Source: JAVKFY01 sp040223615
GTDB taxonomy: Bacteria > Pseudomonadota > Alphaproteobacteria > GCA-2731375
DNA: 27,442 nucleotides
Assembly (NCBI GenBank): GCA_040223615.1
Contig: JAVKFY010000078.1
Location: 1-27,442 of the forward strand
Direction of reading: 5' to 3'
The notes under the pieces were generated by a model. The model saw only the letters and a program-made list of their open reading frames with translations. It searched no databases and was not told the DNA's origin. Positions within the stretch are counted from its first letter, which is position 1. Each line of letters opens with the position of its first letter. This document shows, in pieces, positions 8,317 through 16,473 of the stretch. Made by a program: the position numbers and the translations under genes.

Positions 8317-9207
8317 TCACTGGTAACGCTGCCCCACCAGGGCCGCGTAGTAACCCTGTATCTCGCCAATACTCCAGCTGAGAAGGAACACGACGAACCA
8401 CGGCAACGCGGCGGCGAAATGCTCGCGCAAGTGCGGGCGTCCCCAGATTGCCGTCGCAAGTTTAAGGAAATGTATTATCGGTGCCGCCGGCCAGAGCACG
8501 ACCAGGGCGAGGCGCCGACCCGCACCGTAGCGGTCGACGCGCTCCAGGCCAAAGGCGCGACCGTGACGCCGTCGCTGGCGCATGAACAGAAGCGTCGTAT
8601 AGCGATTGCAGTGCATCACCTTGAGCTCCGGCACGAGCCTCAGCTTCATGCCGGCGGCGATGAATCGCTCGTGAAACGATGGCTCCCAGAATCCGAGTTG
8701 CAGAAGGTCCTGATGACGAATGATCTCCTCGCGTCGATAGATCGCGTTGTCGGCCGCGATGCCCGTGGTCTCGACCGGCGCCAGCGGCGGCGCCACCGCG
8801 CTGTACCGCAACAGGTAGATACCCCACGACCGGGCGTCCGCGTTCGGGTCGTTCTCGATCACCCCGCCGGCGGCGACATAGTCGGACAACTCGCATTGCA
8901 ACAAGCGTTCGACCCAGGCAGCGGCGGGCACGCAATGCGCCGTGGTGAAGGCCACCCGCTCGCCGGACGCGGCCCGGACGCCGTCACGCCAGAGTTCCGG
9001 TATCAAGGCATCGGCGCTGCCGACCAACACCTTCACGTTGGCGGATTCGCCGATGCGGTCTGGCGTCTCCCTGTCGCCGGCCTGGTGGCAGAAAATAAAC
9101 TCGACCGACGGGTATCGTTCGACCTGCAGGGCCGCCAGGATCGCCGGGACATTCTCGTGTGCGTGAGCAACCGCGGTGACGATGCTGAGCTGTGGCGACG
9201 TCGGCAT
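8317..9207 (-). CDS. GT2-like protein, paralog C lacking the usual acidic motif
   Basis: A 296-residue member of the locus's divergent GT2-like group. The start is ATG 9207 (MPTSPQLSIVTAV), 2 bases after the deacetylase stop, with GAAGGGA 8-14 bases upstream. It aligns by eye with the paralog at 5327-6250: the GFWE...H block and the C-terminal WSIGEIQGYY are kept. Where that paralog has TEDHCVP, this one has TTAHCVP (88-94), losing both acids, and PGMN is replaced by AADN. Metal-dependent catalysis may therefore be altered or lost, and a non-catalytic partner role is possible. The hydrophobic C-terminal part suggests membrane association. Family membership is fairly sure; activity is not. Confidence 0.76.
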   Translation of the reverse strand: MPTSPQLSIVTAVAHAHENVPAILAALQVERYPSVEFIFCHQAGDRETPDRIGESANVKVLVGSADALIPELWRDGVRAASGERVAFTTAHCVPAAAWVERLLQCELSDYVAAGGVIENDPNADARSWGIYLLRYSAVAPPLAPVETTGIAADNAIYRREEIIRHQDLLQLGFWEPSFHERFIAAGMKLRLVPELKVMHCNRYTTLLFMRQRRRHGRAFGLERVDRYGAGRRLALVVLWPAAPIIHFLKLATAIWGRPHLREHFAAALPWFVVFLLSWSIGEIQGYYAALVGQRYQ

Positions 9208-9209
9208 TG

Positions 9210-9926
9210 CTATCCCTTCAATGCTCGCAGCCAACGACGAACTCCAAGATACGCCCGTACTGCCTTGCCGTCCAAGTGCCGGTACACCGCCGCACGTTGC
9301 AGATAGAAGCTATCCAGGCGCGGCAACGCGTCGCGATGATCCGAGGGAGAGAGGCAGCGCAACTCCGTCGTCAAGCAACCATCATACTGCGCGGCAACGA
9401 GGTTCCGCACCCGCCGGTCGTGCCAGCCGTAGGGATACGCGAAATAGCGAGGTCGACGGCCCAGCCGTCGCTCGATCTCGTCGTCGCAGGTCTCGCATTC
9501 CTCGGCGATCGCGGAGTCGTCTAGGCCGCGAAGATCGGGGTGATGGCGGGTGTGCGCCTCGACGCGAACGCCGGCGGCGTGTAGTTCCTCGATCTCGTCC
9601 CAGCCCATCATTTCGAACCGCGGGGCGTTTGCCGGCTGACCGGGCCAGCAGTTGTCGCCGCCGACAACGCCCGTCGTCAGGAACAGATGCGCCGGGGCGG
9701 CATGGTCACGCAACGCCGGCAGCCCATTTTCGAACAGACTGCGCATGCCATCGTCGAATGTCAGGGCAACGCCTTTCCGGATCGCCGGGTTCAAGAGTTC
9801 ATCCAAGGCAAGCACCGGCAGATCTCTCTCCTCCAACGCCCGTAGCAACCTTTCGAACCTGGCGACACCGAACGACAACAGCGAGCCGCTGTCATCGATG
9901 CTGTGAAAGGTAAGAACCGCCTTCAT
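9210..9926 (-). CDS. Polysaccharide deacetylase (NodB-like, CE4)
   Basis: A 238-residue NodB-homology protein that should remove N- or O-acetyl groups from a glycan or glycolipid. The motif TFDDG is at 56-60 (catalytic base and metal ligand). The metal-binding H-T-x-x-H lies in AHTRHHP (H125, H129), and the third motif is YPYG (164-167). There is no signal peptide or transmembrane segment, so it probably acts in the cytoplasm on a lipid-linked intermediate before export; most polymer-acting CE4 enzymes are secreted. The ATG at 9926 overlaps the stop of the GT4 gene in ATGA. Its stop is 2 bases before the next gene. The canonical Ser before the first His is Ala here, a minor deviation. Confidence 0.9.
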   Translation of the reverse strand: MKAVLTFHSIDDSGSLLSFGVARFERLLRALEERDLPVLALDELLNPAIRKGVALTFDDGMRSLFENGLPALRDHAAPAHLFLTTGVVGGDNCWPGQPANAPRFEMMGWDEIEELHAAGVRVEAHTRHHPDLRGLDDSAIAEECETCDDEIERRLGRRPRYFAYPYGWHDRRVRNLVAAQYDGCLTTELRCLSPSDHRDALPRLDSFYLQRAAVYRHLDGKAVRAYLGVRRWLRALKG

Positions 9927-11149
9927 GCGCAGCGACTCTGGCGCCCGCCGGCTGTCGCAACGTTGTCGACAATGCGCAAGTATCGTGCAAGATGTACCTT
10001 AAGCGAGTAGAGTTCCTGGTATGCCGCATGCGCCGCCAGGCCCATCTGCCGGCGCAGCGCCAGATCGCCTGCGAGCTGATCCATCGCGGCGAACGCATCA
10101 TCGAGCGTGTCGTAGACATAGCCGGCGCCGCTGGCACGCACGGCTTCGCCGGCGCCGCCAGCGTCATGGACGACGGCCGGCGTCCCGCAGGCGAACGCCT
10201 CGACCGTCGTCAGGCCGAAGGACTCGGGCGCCAGTGACGGCAGGACGAGCGCCGTCGCCGCGCGATAAGCCTCGATCAACTCGTCCTGCGGAACATGGCC
10301 GAGCAGCGTGATATTGTCGTCGCCGGCGTGCCGCGTGCGCAGGTCCTCCAGGCTGTCGCCGTCACCGATGATGACGAGTTCGTAGTCCGGGCGCGTTTGA
10401 AAGCGCGCGGCCATAGCTTCGATGCCCTTCGACCGCGTGACCCGACCCACGTACAGAAACGTTGGCCGGGCCGGTGGCCGGAAGCCGATCTGCGCCGGGG
10501 TAAGCGCCATGGCAGCAAAGCCTGGCAGAATCTCGATTGGCGGCGCGAATCCCGCGGCACGGTGTGCCTCGGCGGTGAAGCTGCTCGGTGCGATCAGCCG
10601 GTCGACGTGGCGCATCGCGGCGCCGATTGCGGTGCCGTACCGCCAGAGCTGCGGCGGCTTGCCCGACAACAGGCAACAGGACAGGCACGTTCTGCTATCG
10701 CACGCGCGCGTACGATTCTTCCAGAAGATATGGGTCGGACAGAGCAGCCAATGCTCATGCAGCGTATACAGCGTGACCGGGGCCTGGCTGAAGCCGAGCA
10801 CCGCCGGCCCGCCGATCAGCGAGATGTTGTGGAAGTTGACCACATCGAAGGGCTGCGCCATCACCTCGCGTAACGTCGATGCCTTCAAACCGGGCCGCCC
10901 GATCTGCTGCGAGATCAACGGCGACAGCATGCCCAGACGGCTGGCCAGACGGTGCACCTTGACGCCGTCGTCGTCCACCGGCGCTGGCGCTTCGACACGC
11001 CCACCGGCAATCCGGTAGGCATCGGTACAACAGACGACGTCAACCTCATGGCCGGCCGTCACCAGGGCACGCGACAGGGCGCGGACATACGTCGCGTCAC
11101 CACCGAAGTGATACGGCGGATAGAATGTGGTGACCATCAGGAACCGCAT
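9923..11149 (-). CDS. GT4 family glycosyltransferase (first of two)
   Basis: A 408-residue GT-B-fold glycosyltransferase. The N-terminal domain opens with MVTTFYPPYHFGGDATYV, the glycine-rich acceptor loop typical of family 4. The C-terminal donor domain has FLYVGRVTRSKGIEAM and the E-x7-E motif in PESFGLTTVEAFACGTP (E309, E317). A cysteine cluster follows HEHWLLCP, as in many GT4 enzymes that begin this way. The start is ATG 11149, sharing one base with the previous stop (TGATG); the longer frame overlaps the neighbour. GT4 enzymes are retaining and use nucleotide-activated sugars. The adjacent deacetylase suggests that one of the two GT4 enzymes adds an N-acetylated sugar that is later deacetylated, which is inference only. 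Confidence 0.91.
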   Translation of the reverse strand: MRFLMVTTFYPPYHFGGDATYVRALSRALVTAGHEVDVVCCTDAYRIAGGRVEAPAPVDDDGVKVHRLASRLGMLSPLISQQIGRPGLKASTLREVMAQPFDVVNFHNISLIGGPAVLGFSQAPVTLYTLHEHWLLCPTHIFWKNRTRACDSRTCLSCCLLSGKPPQLWRYGTAIGAAMRHVDRLIAPSSFTAEAHRAAGFAPPIEILPGFAAMALTPAQIGFRPPARPTFLYVGRVTRSKGIEAMAARFQTRPDYELVIIGDGDSLEDLRTRHAGDDNITLLGHVPQDELIEAYRAATALVLPSLAPESFGLTTVEAFACGTPAVVHDAGGAGEAVRASGAGYVYDTLDDAFAAMDQLAGDLALRRQMGLAAHAAYQELYSLKVHLARYLRIVDNVATAGGRQSRCA

Positions 11150-12330
11150 CAGTCGGCCCCGGCACAACGTTCCAGGATGTCGAGCGTCAGCGCCGCGGCA
11201 CGCGGCCAGGTATTGTGCTGGGCTTGCGTCAGCGTACGTGCGCGCAGCCGTTCGCGGACCTCATCAACGGTGGCGAGGGTCGCGATCGATTGGCCGATCT
11301 GGTAAACATCCATGGGGTCGAAGAACAGGCCTGCGTCGCCAACAATCTCGGCGACGGCGCCGACCTCGGCGGCGATCACCGGCGCGCCGCACGAAATCGC
11401 TTCCAGCGCCGGCAGGCCAAAACCTTCCGACAGTGACGGCATCGCGAGGACGAGGGCGTCGGAATAAAGTGCCGCCAAATCTGCATCGTCGACGAAGCCG
11501 GGGAAATGCACGCGGCCGCCAAGGGCGCACGCCTTCTCAACCTCGGTTCGCAGCTCGGTGTAGTTGGAGTGAAACCCAGCACCGTCCGGAGCGCCGACAA
11601 AGACGAGTTGGAGATCCTCCACGCCGGGCTGGTCGGCAACCTGTCGGAAACCCTCCAGCAGTCGCAGCAGGTTCTTGTGCGGCGCGAACCCGCCGACTGT
11701 CAGGATGAGACGCCCGCGGTCCGGCAATCCCGCGCGCTCGCGCGCCTGGAGCCTGAGGCTAGCATCGGCCACCGGGCGGAACACGGCGCTCGCGCCTTCG
11801 CATATGACGTCGATGCGTTCAGCACGAAAACCCAGGTGTTCGACGATCTCCTGTTTCGCCGCCTCTGAGACGGTTACGATCCGGCGCGCCGTGAGATCGG
11901 CCAGTCGCGTCTTCAGCTTCCAGAAGAAGCGGTGCTTCAGGTTAGGAAACACGAGTGCGGGAAAGTGCTCGGCGATCGCGTCGTGAAAGGTCACCACCGA
12001 GCGTACCCCGGACGGTGGTGGGTACCAGGAGTAGACGGCCGGATAGAACATCAAGTCGAGATCGGCCGCCGCCGCCGCCCGTCGAAAGGCCAGCAAGTCG
12101 GAGAGTGGGCGATTGTCGTCGGCGACCGCGGCTTCCGTGACGCTGCGCGCCGTGCCCACCGAAATGATGCGGGCGTGATCGGCGCACATTGCCTCGTCGG
12201 GCGGCCGGTCGACGAAGAGCGTGAACTCGGCCCGCGCCGGCTGCGCCAACATGGCCTTGAGCAATTCGCGTGTGAAACGCCCGAAACCGCGTCGGTTCCA
12301 CCAGCATGTCGCATCGATACCGATCCGCAT
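11149..12330 (-). CDS. GT4 family glycosyltransferase (second of two)
   Basis: A 393-residue GT-B enzyme. The N-terminus MRIGIDATCWWNRRGFGRFTR matches the opening of GT4 mannosyl- or rhamnosyl-type transferases. The donor domain includes LTVGGFAPHKNLLRLLEGF and the E-x7-E block SEGFGLPALEAISCGAPV. The start is ATG 12330, overlapping the upstream stop by one base; an ATG directly before it at 12333 is an equal alternative. Its stop overlaps the next gene the same way, so the pair is translationally coupled. The sugar is unknown; similarity to WbaZ/WbdA-like mannosyltransferases would be my first guess, at low certainty. It is cytosolic with likely peripheral membrane contact. Confidence 0.91.
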   Translation of the reverse strand: MRIGIDATCWWNRRGFGRFTRELLKAMLAQPARAEFTLFVDRPPDEAMCADHARIISVGTARSVTEAAVADDNRPLSDLLAFRRAAAAADLDLMFYPAVYSWYPPPSGVRSVVTFHDAIAEHFPALVFPNLKHRFFWKLKTRLADLTARRIVTVSEAAKQEIVEHLGFRAERIDVICEGASAVFRPVADASLRLQARERAGLPDRGRLILTVGGFAPHKNLLRLLEGFRQVADQPGVEDLQLVFVGAPDGAGFHSNYTELRTEVEKACALGGRVHFPGFVDDADLAALYSDALVLAMPSLSEGFGLPALEAISCGAPVIAAEVGAVAEIVGDAGLFFDPMDVYQIGQSIATLATVDEVRERLRARTLTQAQHNTWPRAAALTLDILERCAGAD

Positions 12331-13250
12331 CATCGCCACGTCTCGATGCTGCCGGCGCCGCCAAGCACCGCACCGGCGGCTTCCCCAACCGACCACGCCG
12401 TCGCCATCAGGGCGATCCAGCCAACCTCAGGCGCCAACCAGCGTCGCGGCGTCGCGTGCGCGGCGCCGCGCATCGCGCGCCACGTCAAGATCGGCGGCAG
12501 CAGAACCGTCTTTGCAAGGTAGCTGAGCCGGCCCACGACCGACGCCGTGCTGAGGCGCTCGGCGGCGTAGATCCTGCCGTGCCCGAACCGTGTCGACAGT
12601 CTTGCCCCGTGGCGATCGATCGCGCCGTAGCACACCGCCATGCCGGCGCGCGCAACCACTTTGCCGTTGGACGCACACAAACGCGCCACAACGTCGTGCT
12701 CGAATAGGCCGAACCGAGCTTCGGATAGTATCTCCAGCAACCGCTCGCGTCGGAACGCCATGTTGTTGCCGGGTACCCGATCAACCGATCCCGTTGCGGA
12801 CAACGACAACTTCGCTTCCGGCCCAAACGCGGCATACTCCATGTAGCCCAGGGCCCGGTAGCGTGCCGGGAGCGCCGGCGAAACCCTGACCGACCCGCCA
12901 GCGGCAACAACATCGCGATCGGTGAACGCCGCCAGAGCGGCACCGGCCCAGCCGGGCTGCGGCCAGCTGGTATCTTCCAGCAATGCCACGACATCAGCGT
13001 CCGCAGCCGCAACCCCTTGAAGTCGCCGGCTCGGCACGTTGTCGTGCGTCGCCCCGACGAACTCGACATGGTCATACTCAGGTGTCCATCGGCTGCGGGC
13101 TTCTTCCCCAGGCGTAGACGTCACCACGATCGTGCGACGCAAGGCATTGTTTTCGCACTGCCGGAGCGCAGCCAGGCAACGGGCGAGCGCTTCGCCGCCG
13201 ACGAGCGGGACGATGACGACGTCAAGGGACAACTGCGTCACTGCGTTCAC
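12330..13250 (-). CDS. GT2-like glycosyltransferase, divergent paralog D
   Basis: A 306-residue member of the same divergent GT2-like group. The start is GTG 13250, overlapping the stop of the Gfo/Idh/MocA gene as GTGA. It has a first strand VVIVPLVGG, an acidic LEDTSWP segment (91-97) at the DxD position, and VPGNNMAFRRERLLE in the donor-acceptor region. Hydrophobic C-terminal segments end in AWSVGEAAGAVLG. It is closest in layout to paralog A (2265-3176), with which it shares PGNN. Probably a membrane-anchored enzyme adding one residue of the repeat unit. The lack of a classical DxD makes this less certain than for the GT2 at 7214-8275. Confidence 0.8.
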   Translation of the reverse strand: MNAVTQLSLDVVIVPLVGGEALARCLAALRQCENNALRRTIVVTSTPGEEARSRWTPEYDHVEFVGATHDNVPSRRLQGVAAADADVVALLEDTSWPQPGWAGAALAAFTDRDVVAAGGSVRVSPALPARYRALGYMEYAAFGPEAKLSLSATGSVDRVPGNNMAFRRERLLEILSEARFGLFEHDVVARLCASNGKVVARAGMAVCYGAIDRHGARLSTRFGHGRIYAAERLSTASVVGRLSYLAKTVLLPPILTWRAMRGAAHATPRRWLAPEVGWIALMATAWSVGEAAGAVLGGAGSIETWR

Positions 13251-14284
13251 GGATCGCGACGCTCACAGCGGCTGTTCCGGGATAATGTCGCCAACATCGC
13301 GTCGCGGTGCTGCGCCACGAGAACGGCCTGGGCGGAAGACACCGGCAGGGGCGCGAGCCCCATGGTCGCGGCATAGAACTGCGACACCAGGGCGCGCAAG
13401 CCGGGATAGGCCGGCTCGCGCTCGAGCGTGCGCCGCGCAAGGTTGTGGCTGGCCGCACCCAGAATCTTCGCCGCGCGGGCGAACGGCCGACCGACCTTGT
13501 CCAGCCTGGACACCCGGCCGTCGAGCGAAATGGCATATCCGTGGAAGAGATCGACCTCGATCGTTGCCTGCGTGCCGCGCAACACCATCTCGGCGCAGGT
13601 CGGGCGCGATCCCATGCTTATGCTCGCGGTCACGCTCGTTGTATCGATCTGGCTCCAGCAGCGCCATTCGCCAGGTGACAGGCGCACGTGCGACCAAGCC
13701 GCGACGTTGAGTGCGGCCGACGGGAACAACGCCTGAAGGATCGAAATCGGATGAGGCAAGATATCAGCAGCGATGGCGTCGAGCGCCTCGTCGTTGCTCC
13801 GCTCGCCGCCGGCCGAGCAGAAGTTGAACTCGACCCGCGTCGGTCGTCCGATTTGCGTCAACCGCGACATGGCTCGGCGCACCCCACGTTGATGGCTGAA
13901 CTGATGCACGGGGCACAGCAGTCGGCCCTTCTCATCCGCCAACTCGTACAATGCCTCGGTCTCGGCCGTCGACGCCGCCAGCGGCTTTTCAACCAGCACA
14001 TGAGCGCCGCGCGCCAACGCCGCGCGGCAGAGAGCTACATGCGCGGCCAGCGGAGCGCAGACGTGGACCACATCAACCTCGTCTGGGTCAGGGCGTGACT
14101 CGATACCGTCAACGGCCATGGACCCGTGACGTTCCGCCAACTCTCGTGCCCGCCCGAGGTCAGTATCGGCCACGTAAACCAAGCGGGCGCCCAGCCTGGA
14201 GGCGGTGGCGGCATGCCATCTGCCCATCAACCCAGCTCCGACGATGCCGACGGCGATCCCAGCGAACCGGCGTTGCATGCGCAT
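13247..14284 (-). CDS. Gfo/Idh/MocA family NAD(P)-dependent oxidoreductase (paralog 3)
   Basis: A 345-residue protein from ATG 14284 (MRMQRRFAGIAVGIVGAGLMG); a second ATG at 14278 is an alternative. The dinucleotide loop GAGLMG is at 16-21 and EKP at 99-101. The active-site region reads AADILPHPISILQALFP, keeping the D and H of the family but in a different setting from the other two paralogs. It follows the FAD oxidoreductase by 25 bases, and its stop overlaps the next GT2-like start. The two adjacent redox enzymes may act on the same sugar nucleotide, which is an inference from order only. Family call strong, substrate unknown. Confidence 0.88.
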   Translation of the reverse strand: MRMQRRFAGIAVGIVGAGLMGRWHAATASRLGARLVYVADTDLGRARELAERHGSMAVDGIESRPDPDEVDVVHVCAPLAAHVALCRAALARGAHVLVEKPLAASTAETEALYELADEKGRLLCPVHQFSHQRGVRRAMSRLTQIGRPTRVEFNFCSAGGERSNDEALDAIAADILPHPISILQALFPSAALNVAAWSHVRLSPGEWRCWSQIDTTSVTASISMGSRPTCAEMVLRGTQATIEVDLFHGYAISLDGRVSRLDKVGRPFARAAKILGAASHNLARRTLEREPAYPGLRALVSQFYAATMGLAPLPVSSAQAVLVAQHRDAMLATLSRNSRCERRDP

Positions 14285-14309
14285 GATGCCGAAGTGGCGA
14301 CGCCCCCGC

Positions 14310-15809
14310 TCAGCCGACGGCGCGGCGCTCCTCATGGACTTCGTCAGCGGCCACGTAGTGATCACGGTCAATACTATCGGAGCGAATCTCCTCGTGATAC
14401 TCGGATTCGGTGTTCACCATCATGTAGTCGACATCATAACCAAGTAACCGACGGCCGAGGAGAAGCCCCATCTCGATCGAGTGGTCCGCGTTGTTGTAGC
14501 GGAACGTGCCGCCGCGCCCGACGATGAACAGCCCCTCGAACTGGTCCAGGTACTTCCGCACCTTGGCGGTGTTTTCATGGTATTGCAGATCGTACACTGG
14601 ATAGCAGTGCACGGTGCGCACGATCTGCCAGCCGACGACCTCGTTGCGCGAGACGAAGTTCAGCTTGTCGGCAAGGTCGTCGATGCAGCGGTCGGCGATC
14701 GCCTCGTCGGTCATGCTCCAGATGTTGTCGCCGCGACTGCAGAAGCACTCCAGGACCAACGACGTATGCTCGTCGTCTGGCACCATCGCGCGACTCCAGT
14801 TCTTCGGCTCGTGCATGCGGCCGAACAGAATGTCCTTGTCCTGGATGTAGAGCCAGGTGTCGACGGTCACCTGCTGCTTCTTCAGGCGCAGGTTCACCGT
14901 AACCAGATCGCGGAAGCTGAGTGCCTTGGCCGCCGTCATCACGTCTTCCCCAGCGCCAGGCTCGATGATCCGTGCCAGCACGCCCAGCGGAATGGATGAC
15001 ACCACCGCATTGCCGCGCACGCTCCGGCGATCCTCGCCGGACCCGTAGAACACCTCAAAGTCATTCGTGCCGTGGTAGCGGATCCCGGTGACCGGGCTGT
15101 CCGTCAGCACGGTGCTGCCTCGCGCCTCGATGTCCTCGGCCATGCGTTCCGGGATCCGCACATAGCCGTCACGCGGGTACATGAACTCCTCGATCAAGCT
15201 CACATACTTGCGCTGCGGATTGAACATCGCGTTGCGCACCAGGGACCATATCGACAGGCCCTTGCTCCGCTGCGCCACCCAGTCAGCCGATAACTTCTCG
15301 CACGGCAGGCCCCAGACCTTCTCGCTATACTGGCGAAAGAACATCTCGTACAGCTTGGCGCCGAACTGTGCCGTATAGGCGTCGCGCATATTCTCAATCG
15401 GCCGCCGCCACATCGCTTGCCGCAGCGAGCTGACCATGAACGAGACGCCGGCGTGCAGGACCGTGAACGGGTTGGTCTTGCGGACGATGTCGCCGAAGCT
15501 GATCGGGTACGAGAAGAACACGCCGCCGTGGTAGATGCGGCTGGTCCGCTCGACCATCACGATCTCGCCTTCCATGAGGCGCCGGAACCACCGGTTGAGG
15601 TCCTCGTTCTTGGTGAACCAGCGGTGGCCGCCGAGGTCGAACTTGTAGCCCTGGTTCTCAATCGTCCGGCACAGGCCGCCGATGAACGAGTTCTGCTCAA
15701 GGACGGTGACCTTGCCGCCTTTGTCGGTGAACTCGTGGCCGACTGCCAGGCCGCCCGGCCCGGCACCGAGAATGACCACGTGTTCGGGAACTTCGTAGGT
15801 GCGTTTCAT
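14310..15809 (-). CDS. FAD-dependent oxidoreductase (amine oxidase / UDP-galactopyranose mutase-like fold)
   Basis: A 499-residue flavoprotein. The FAD-binding Rossmann motif VVILGAGPGG is at 11-20, followed by the acidic strand end VTVLEQN and GGLCRTIE. DLGGHRWFTKN around 58-68 resembles the substrate-entry region of protoporphyrinogen-oxidase and UGM-like proteins. The C-terminal FAD-contact block RGGTFRYNNADHSIEMG is at 432-448. Such proteins in glycan loci are often annotated as UDP-galactopyranose mutase-like or protoporphyrinogen oxidase-like, but this one is longer than classical UGM (about 370-400) and its reaction is unproven. The ATG at 15809 overlaps the stop of the LPGY-repeat membrane gene (ATGA). 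The longer frame up to 16205 is rejected because it would cover that gene. Confidence 0.87.
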   Translation of the reverse strand: MKRTYEVPEHVVILGAGPGGLAVGHEFTDKGGKVTVLEQNSFIGGLCRTIENQGYKFDLGGHRWFTKNEDLNRWFRRLMEGEIVMVERTSRIYHGGVFFSYPISFGDIVRKTNPFTVLHAGVSFMVSSLRQAMWRRPIENMRDAYTAQFGAKLYEMFFRQYSEKVWGLPCEKLSADWVAQRSKGLSIWSLVRNAMFNPQRKYVSLIEEFMYPRDGYVRIPERMAEDIEARGSTVLTDSPVTGIRYHGTNDFEVFYGSGEDRRSVRGNAVVSSIPLGVLARIIEPGAGEDVMTAAKALSFRDLVTVNLRLKKQQVTVDTWLYIQDKDILFGRMHEPKNWSRAMVPDDEHTSLVLECFCSRGDNIWSMTDEAIADRCIDDLADKLNFVSRNEVVGWQIVRTVHCYPVYDLQYHENTAKVRKYLDQFEGLFIVGRGGTFRYNNADHSIEMGLLLGRRLLGYDVDYMMVNTESEYHEEIRSDSIDRDHYVAADEVHEERRAVG

Positions 15810-16444
15810 TGGCGCCTCCCTGGGCCCTGAAGGCGAACGACGCCGTTGTAGACCGCCGCGAAAAGGTGGGCGAAAAGGTAGACGGCGACGAACAGGGACA
15901 GCCCCCCCAACAGGCCGCCGACCAGACTGACGTGGTAGCCAGGCAGGTAATGCGACCACAGCGCGGCGTGAATGCTCTCGCCGGCGGTCCCGCGCATGAC
16001 CAGCCACGTCGTTGCGATGAACAGCTGCAGCGCTGTCAGGCTGCCGAGCGCCAGCCCGAGCGCGTGACCGGACAGTCGCAGTACCGGCTGGTGCACGATC
16101 TTGTCGCCATCCTCGTCGTCCTGGATCAGGTGCGCCACGTCGGCGGTGCGGGCATAGACCTGGTAGACGTACGCACCCGACAGGGCGCCAAAGACGAAAC
16201 CCCACACCAGGCCGGCCCAGGCGCCGGCCGGCGTCGCCTCGTAGCCAAACAGGAACACGCCGAGCAGGTTCAGATAGCGCCCCGGTTGGTCGGTCACCAG
16301 GATCGACAGGTGTGTGAAAACGAACAGGCCGATACCAAGACCCAGTCCCATAATGAGACCCAGGAGTTTCGTGTTGAGCCAGATGCCGCTGCTCACGAAC
16401 TCCGGGGTGACAGATTGTTGTCGGGCCGAGTAGGTGCGGACCAT
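15806..16444 (-). CDS. Membrane protein with two LPGY-type repeat units
   Basis: A 212-residue polytopic membrane protein I do not recognise. The start is ATG 16444, with AAAGGGA 6-12 bases upstream. It looks like an internal duplication. Each half has a long hydrophobic helix (about 27-50 and 126-149), a short polar loop, then a (F/Y)LxGY motif (FLFGY 64-68; YLPGY 166-170) and a Gly/Ala-rich second helix (to about 97 and 200). A polar linker rich in acids (about 98-122, IQDDEDGDK) separates the halves. The same unit occurs once in the next gene upstream (16474-16821). Tight coupling to the FAD oxidoreductase suggests that they function together at the membrane. Possible roles are a scaffold or small transporter; no function should be assumed. 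Confidence 0.82.
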   Translation of the reverse strand: MVRTYSARQQSVTPEFVSSGIWLNTKLLGLIMGLGLGIGLFVFTHLSILVTDQPGRYLNLLGVFLFGYEATPAGAWAGLVWGFVFGALSGAYVYQVYARTADVAHLIQDDEDGDKIVHQPVLRLSGHALGLALGSLTALQLFIATTWLVMRGTAGESIHAALWSHYLPGYHVSLVGGLLGGLSLFVAVYLFAHLFAAVYNGVVRLQGPGRRQ

Positions 16445-16473
16445 GTTGTCCCCTTTCCCCGTGCAGGGCTGTC

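Noticed and set aside
15810..16205. N-terminal extension of the FAD oxidoreductase reading frame by 132 residues
   Set aside because: It overlaps the LPGY-repeat membrane gene, is arginine-rich and low-complexity, and the FAD motif begins right after ATG 15809.
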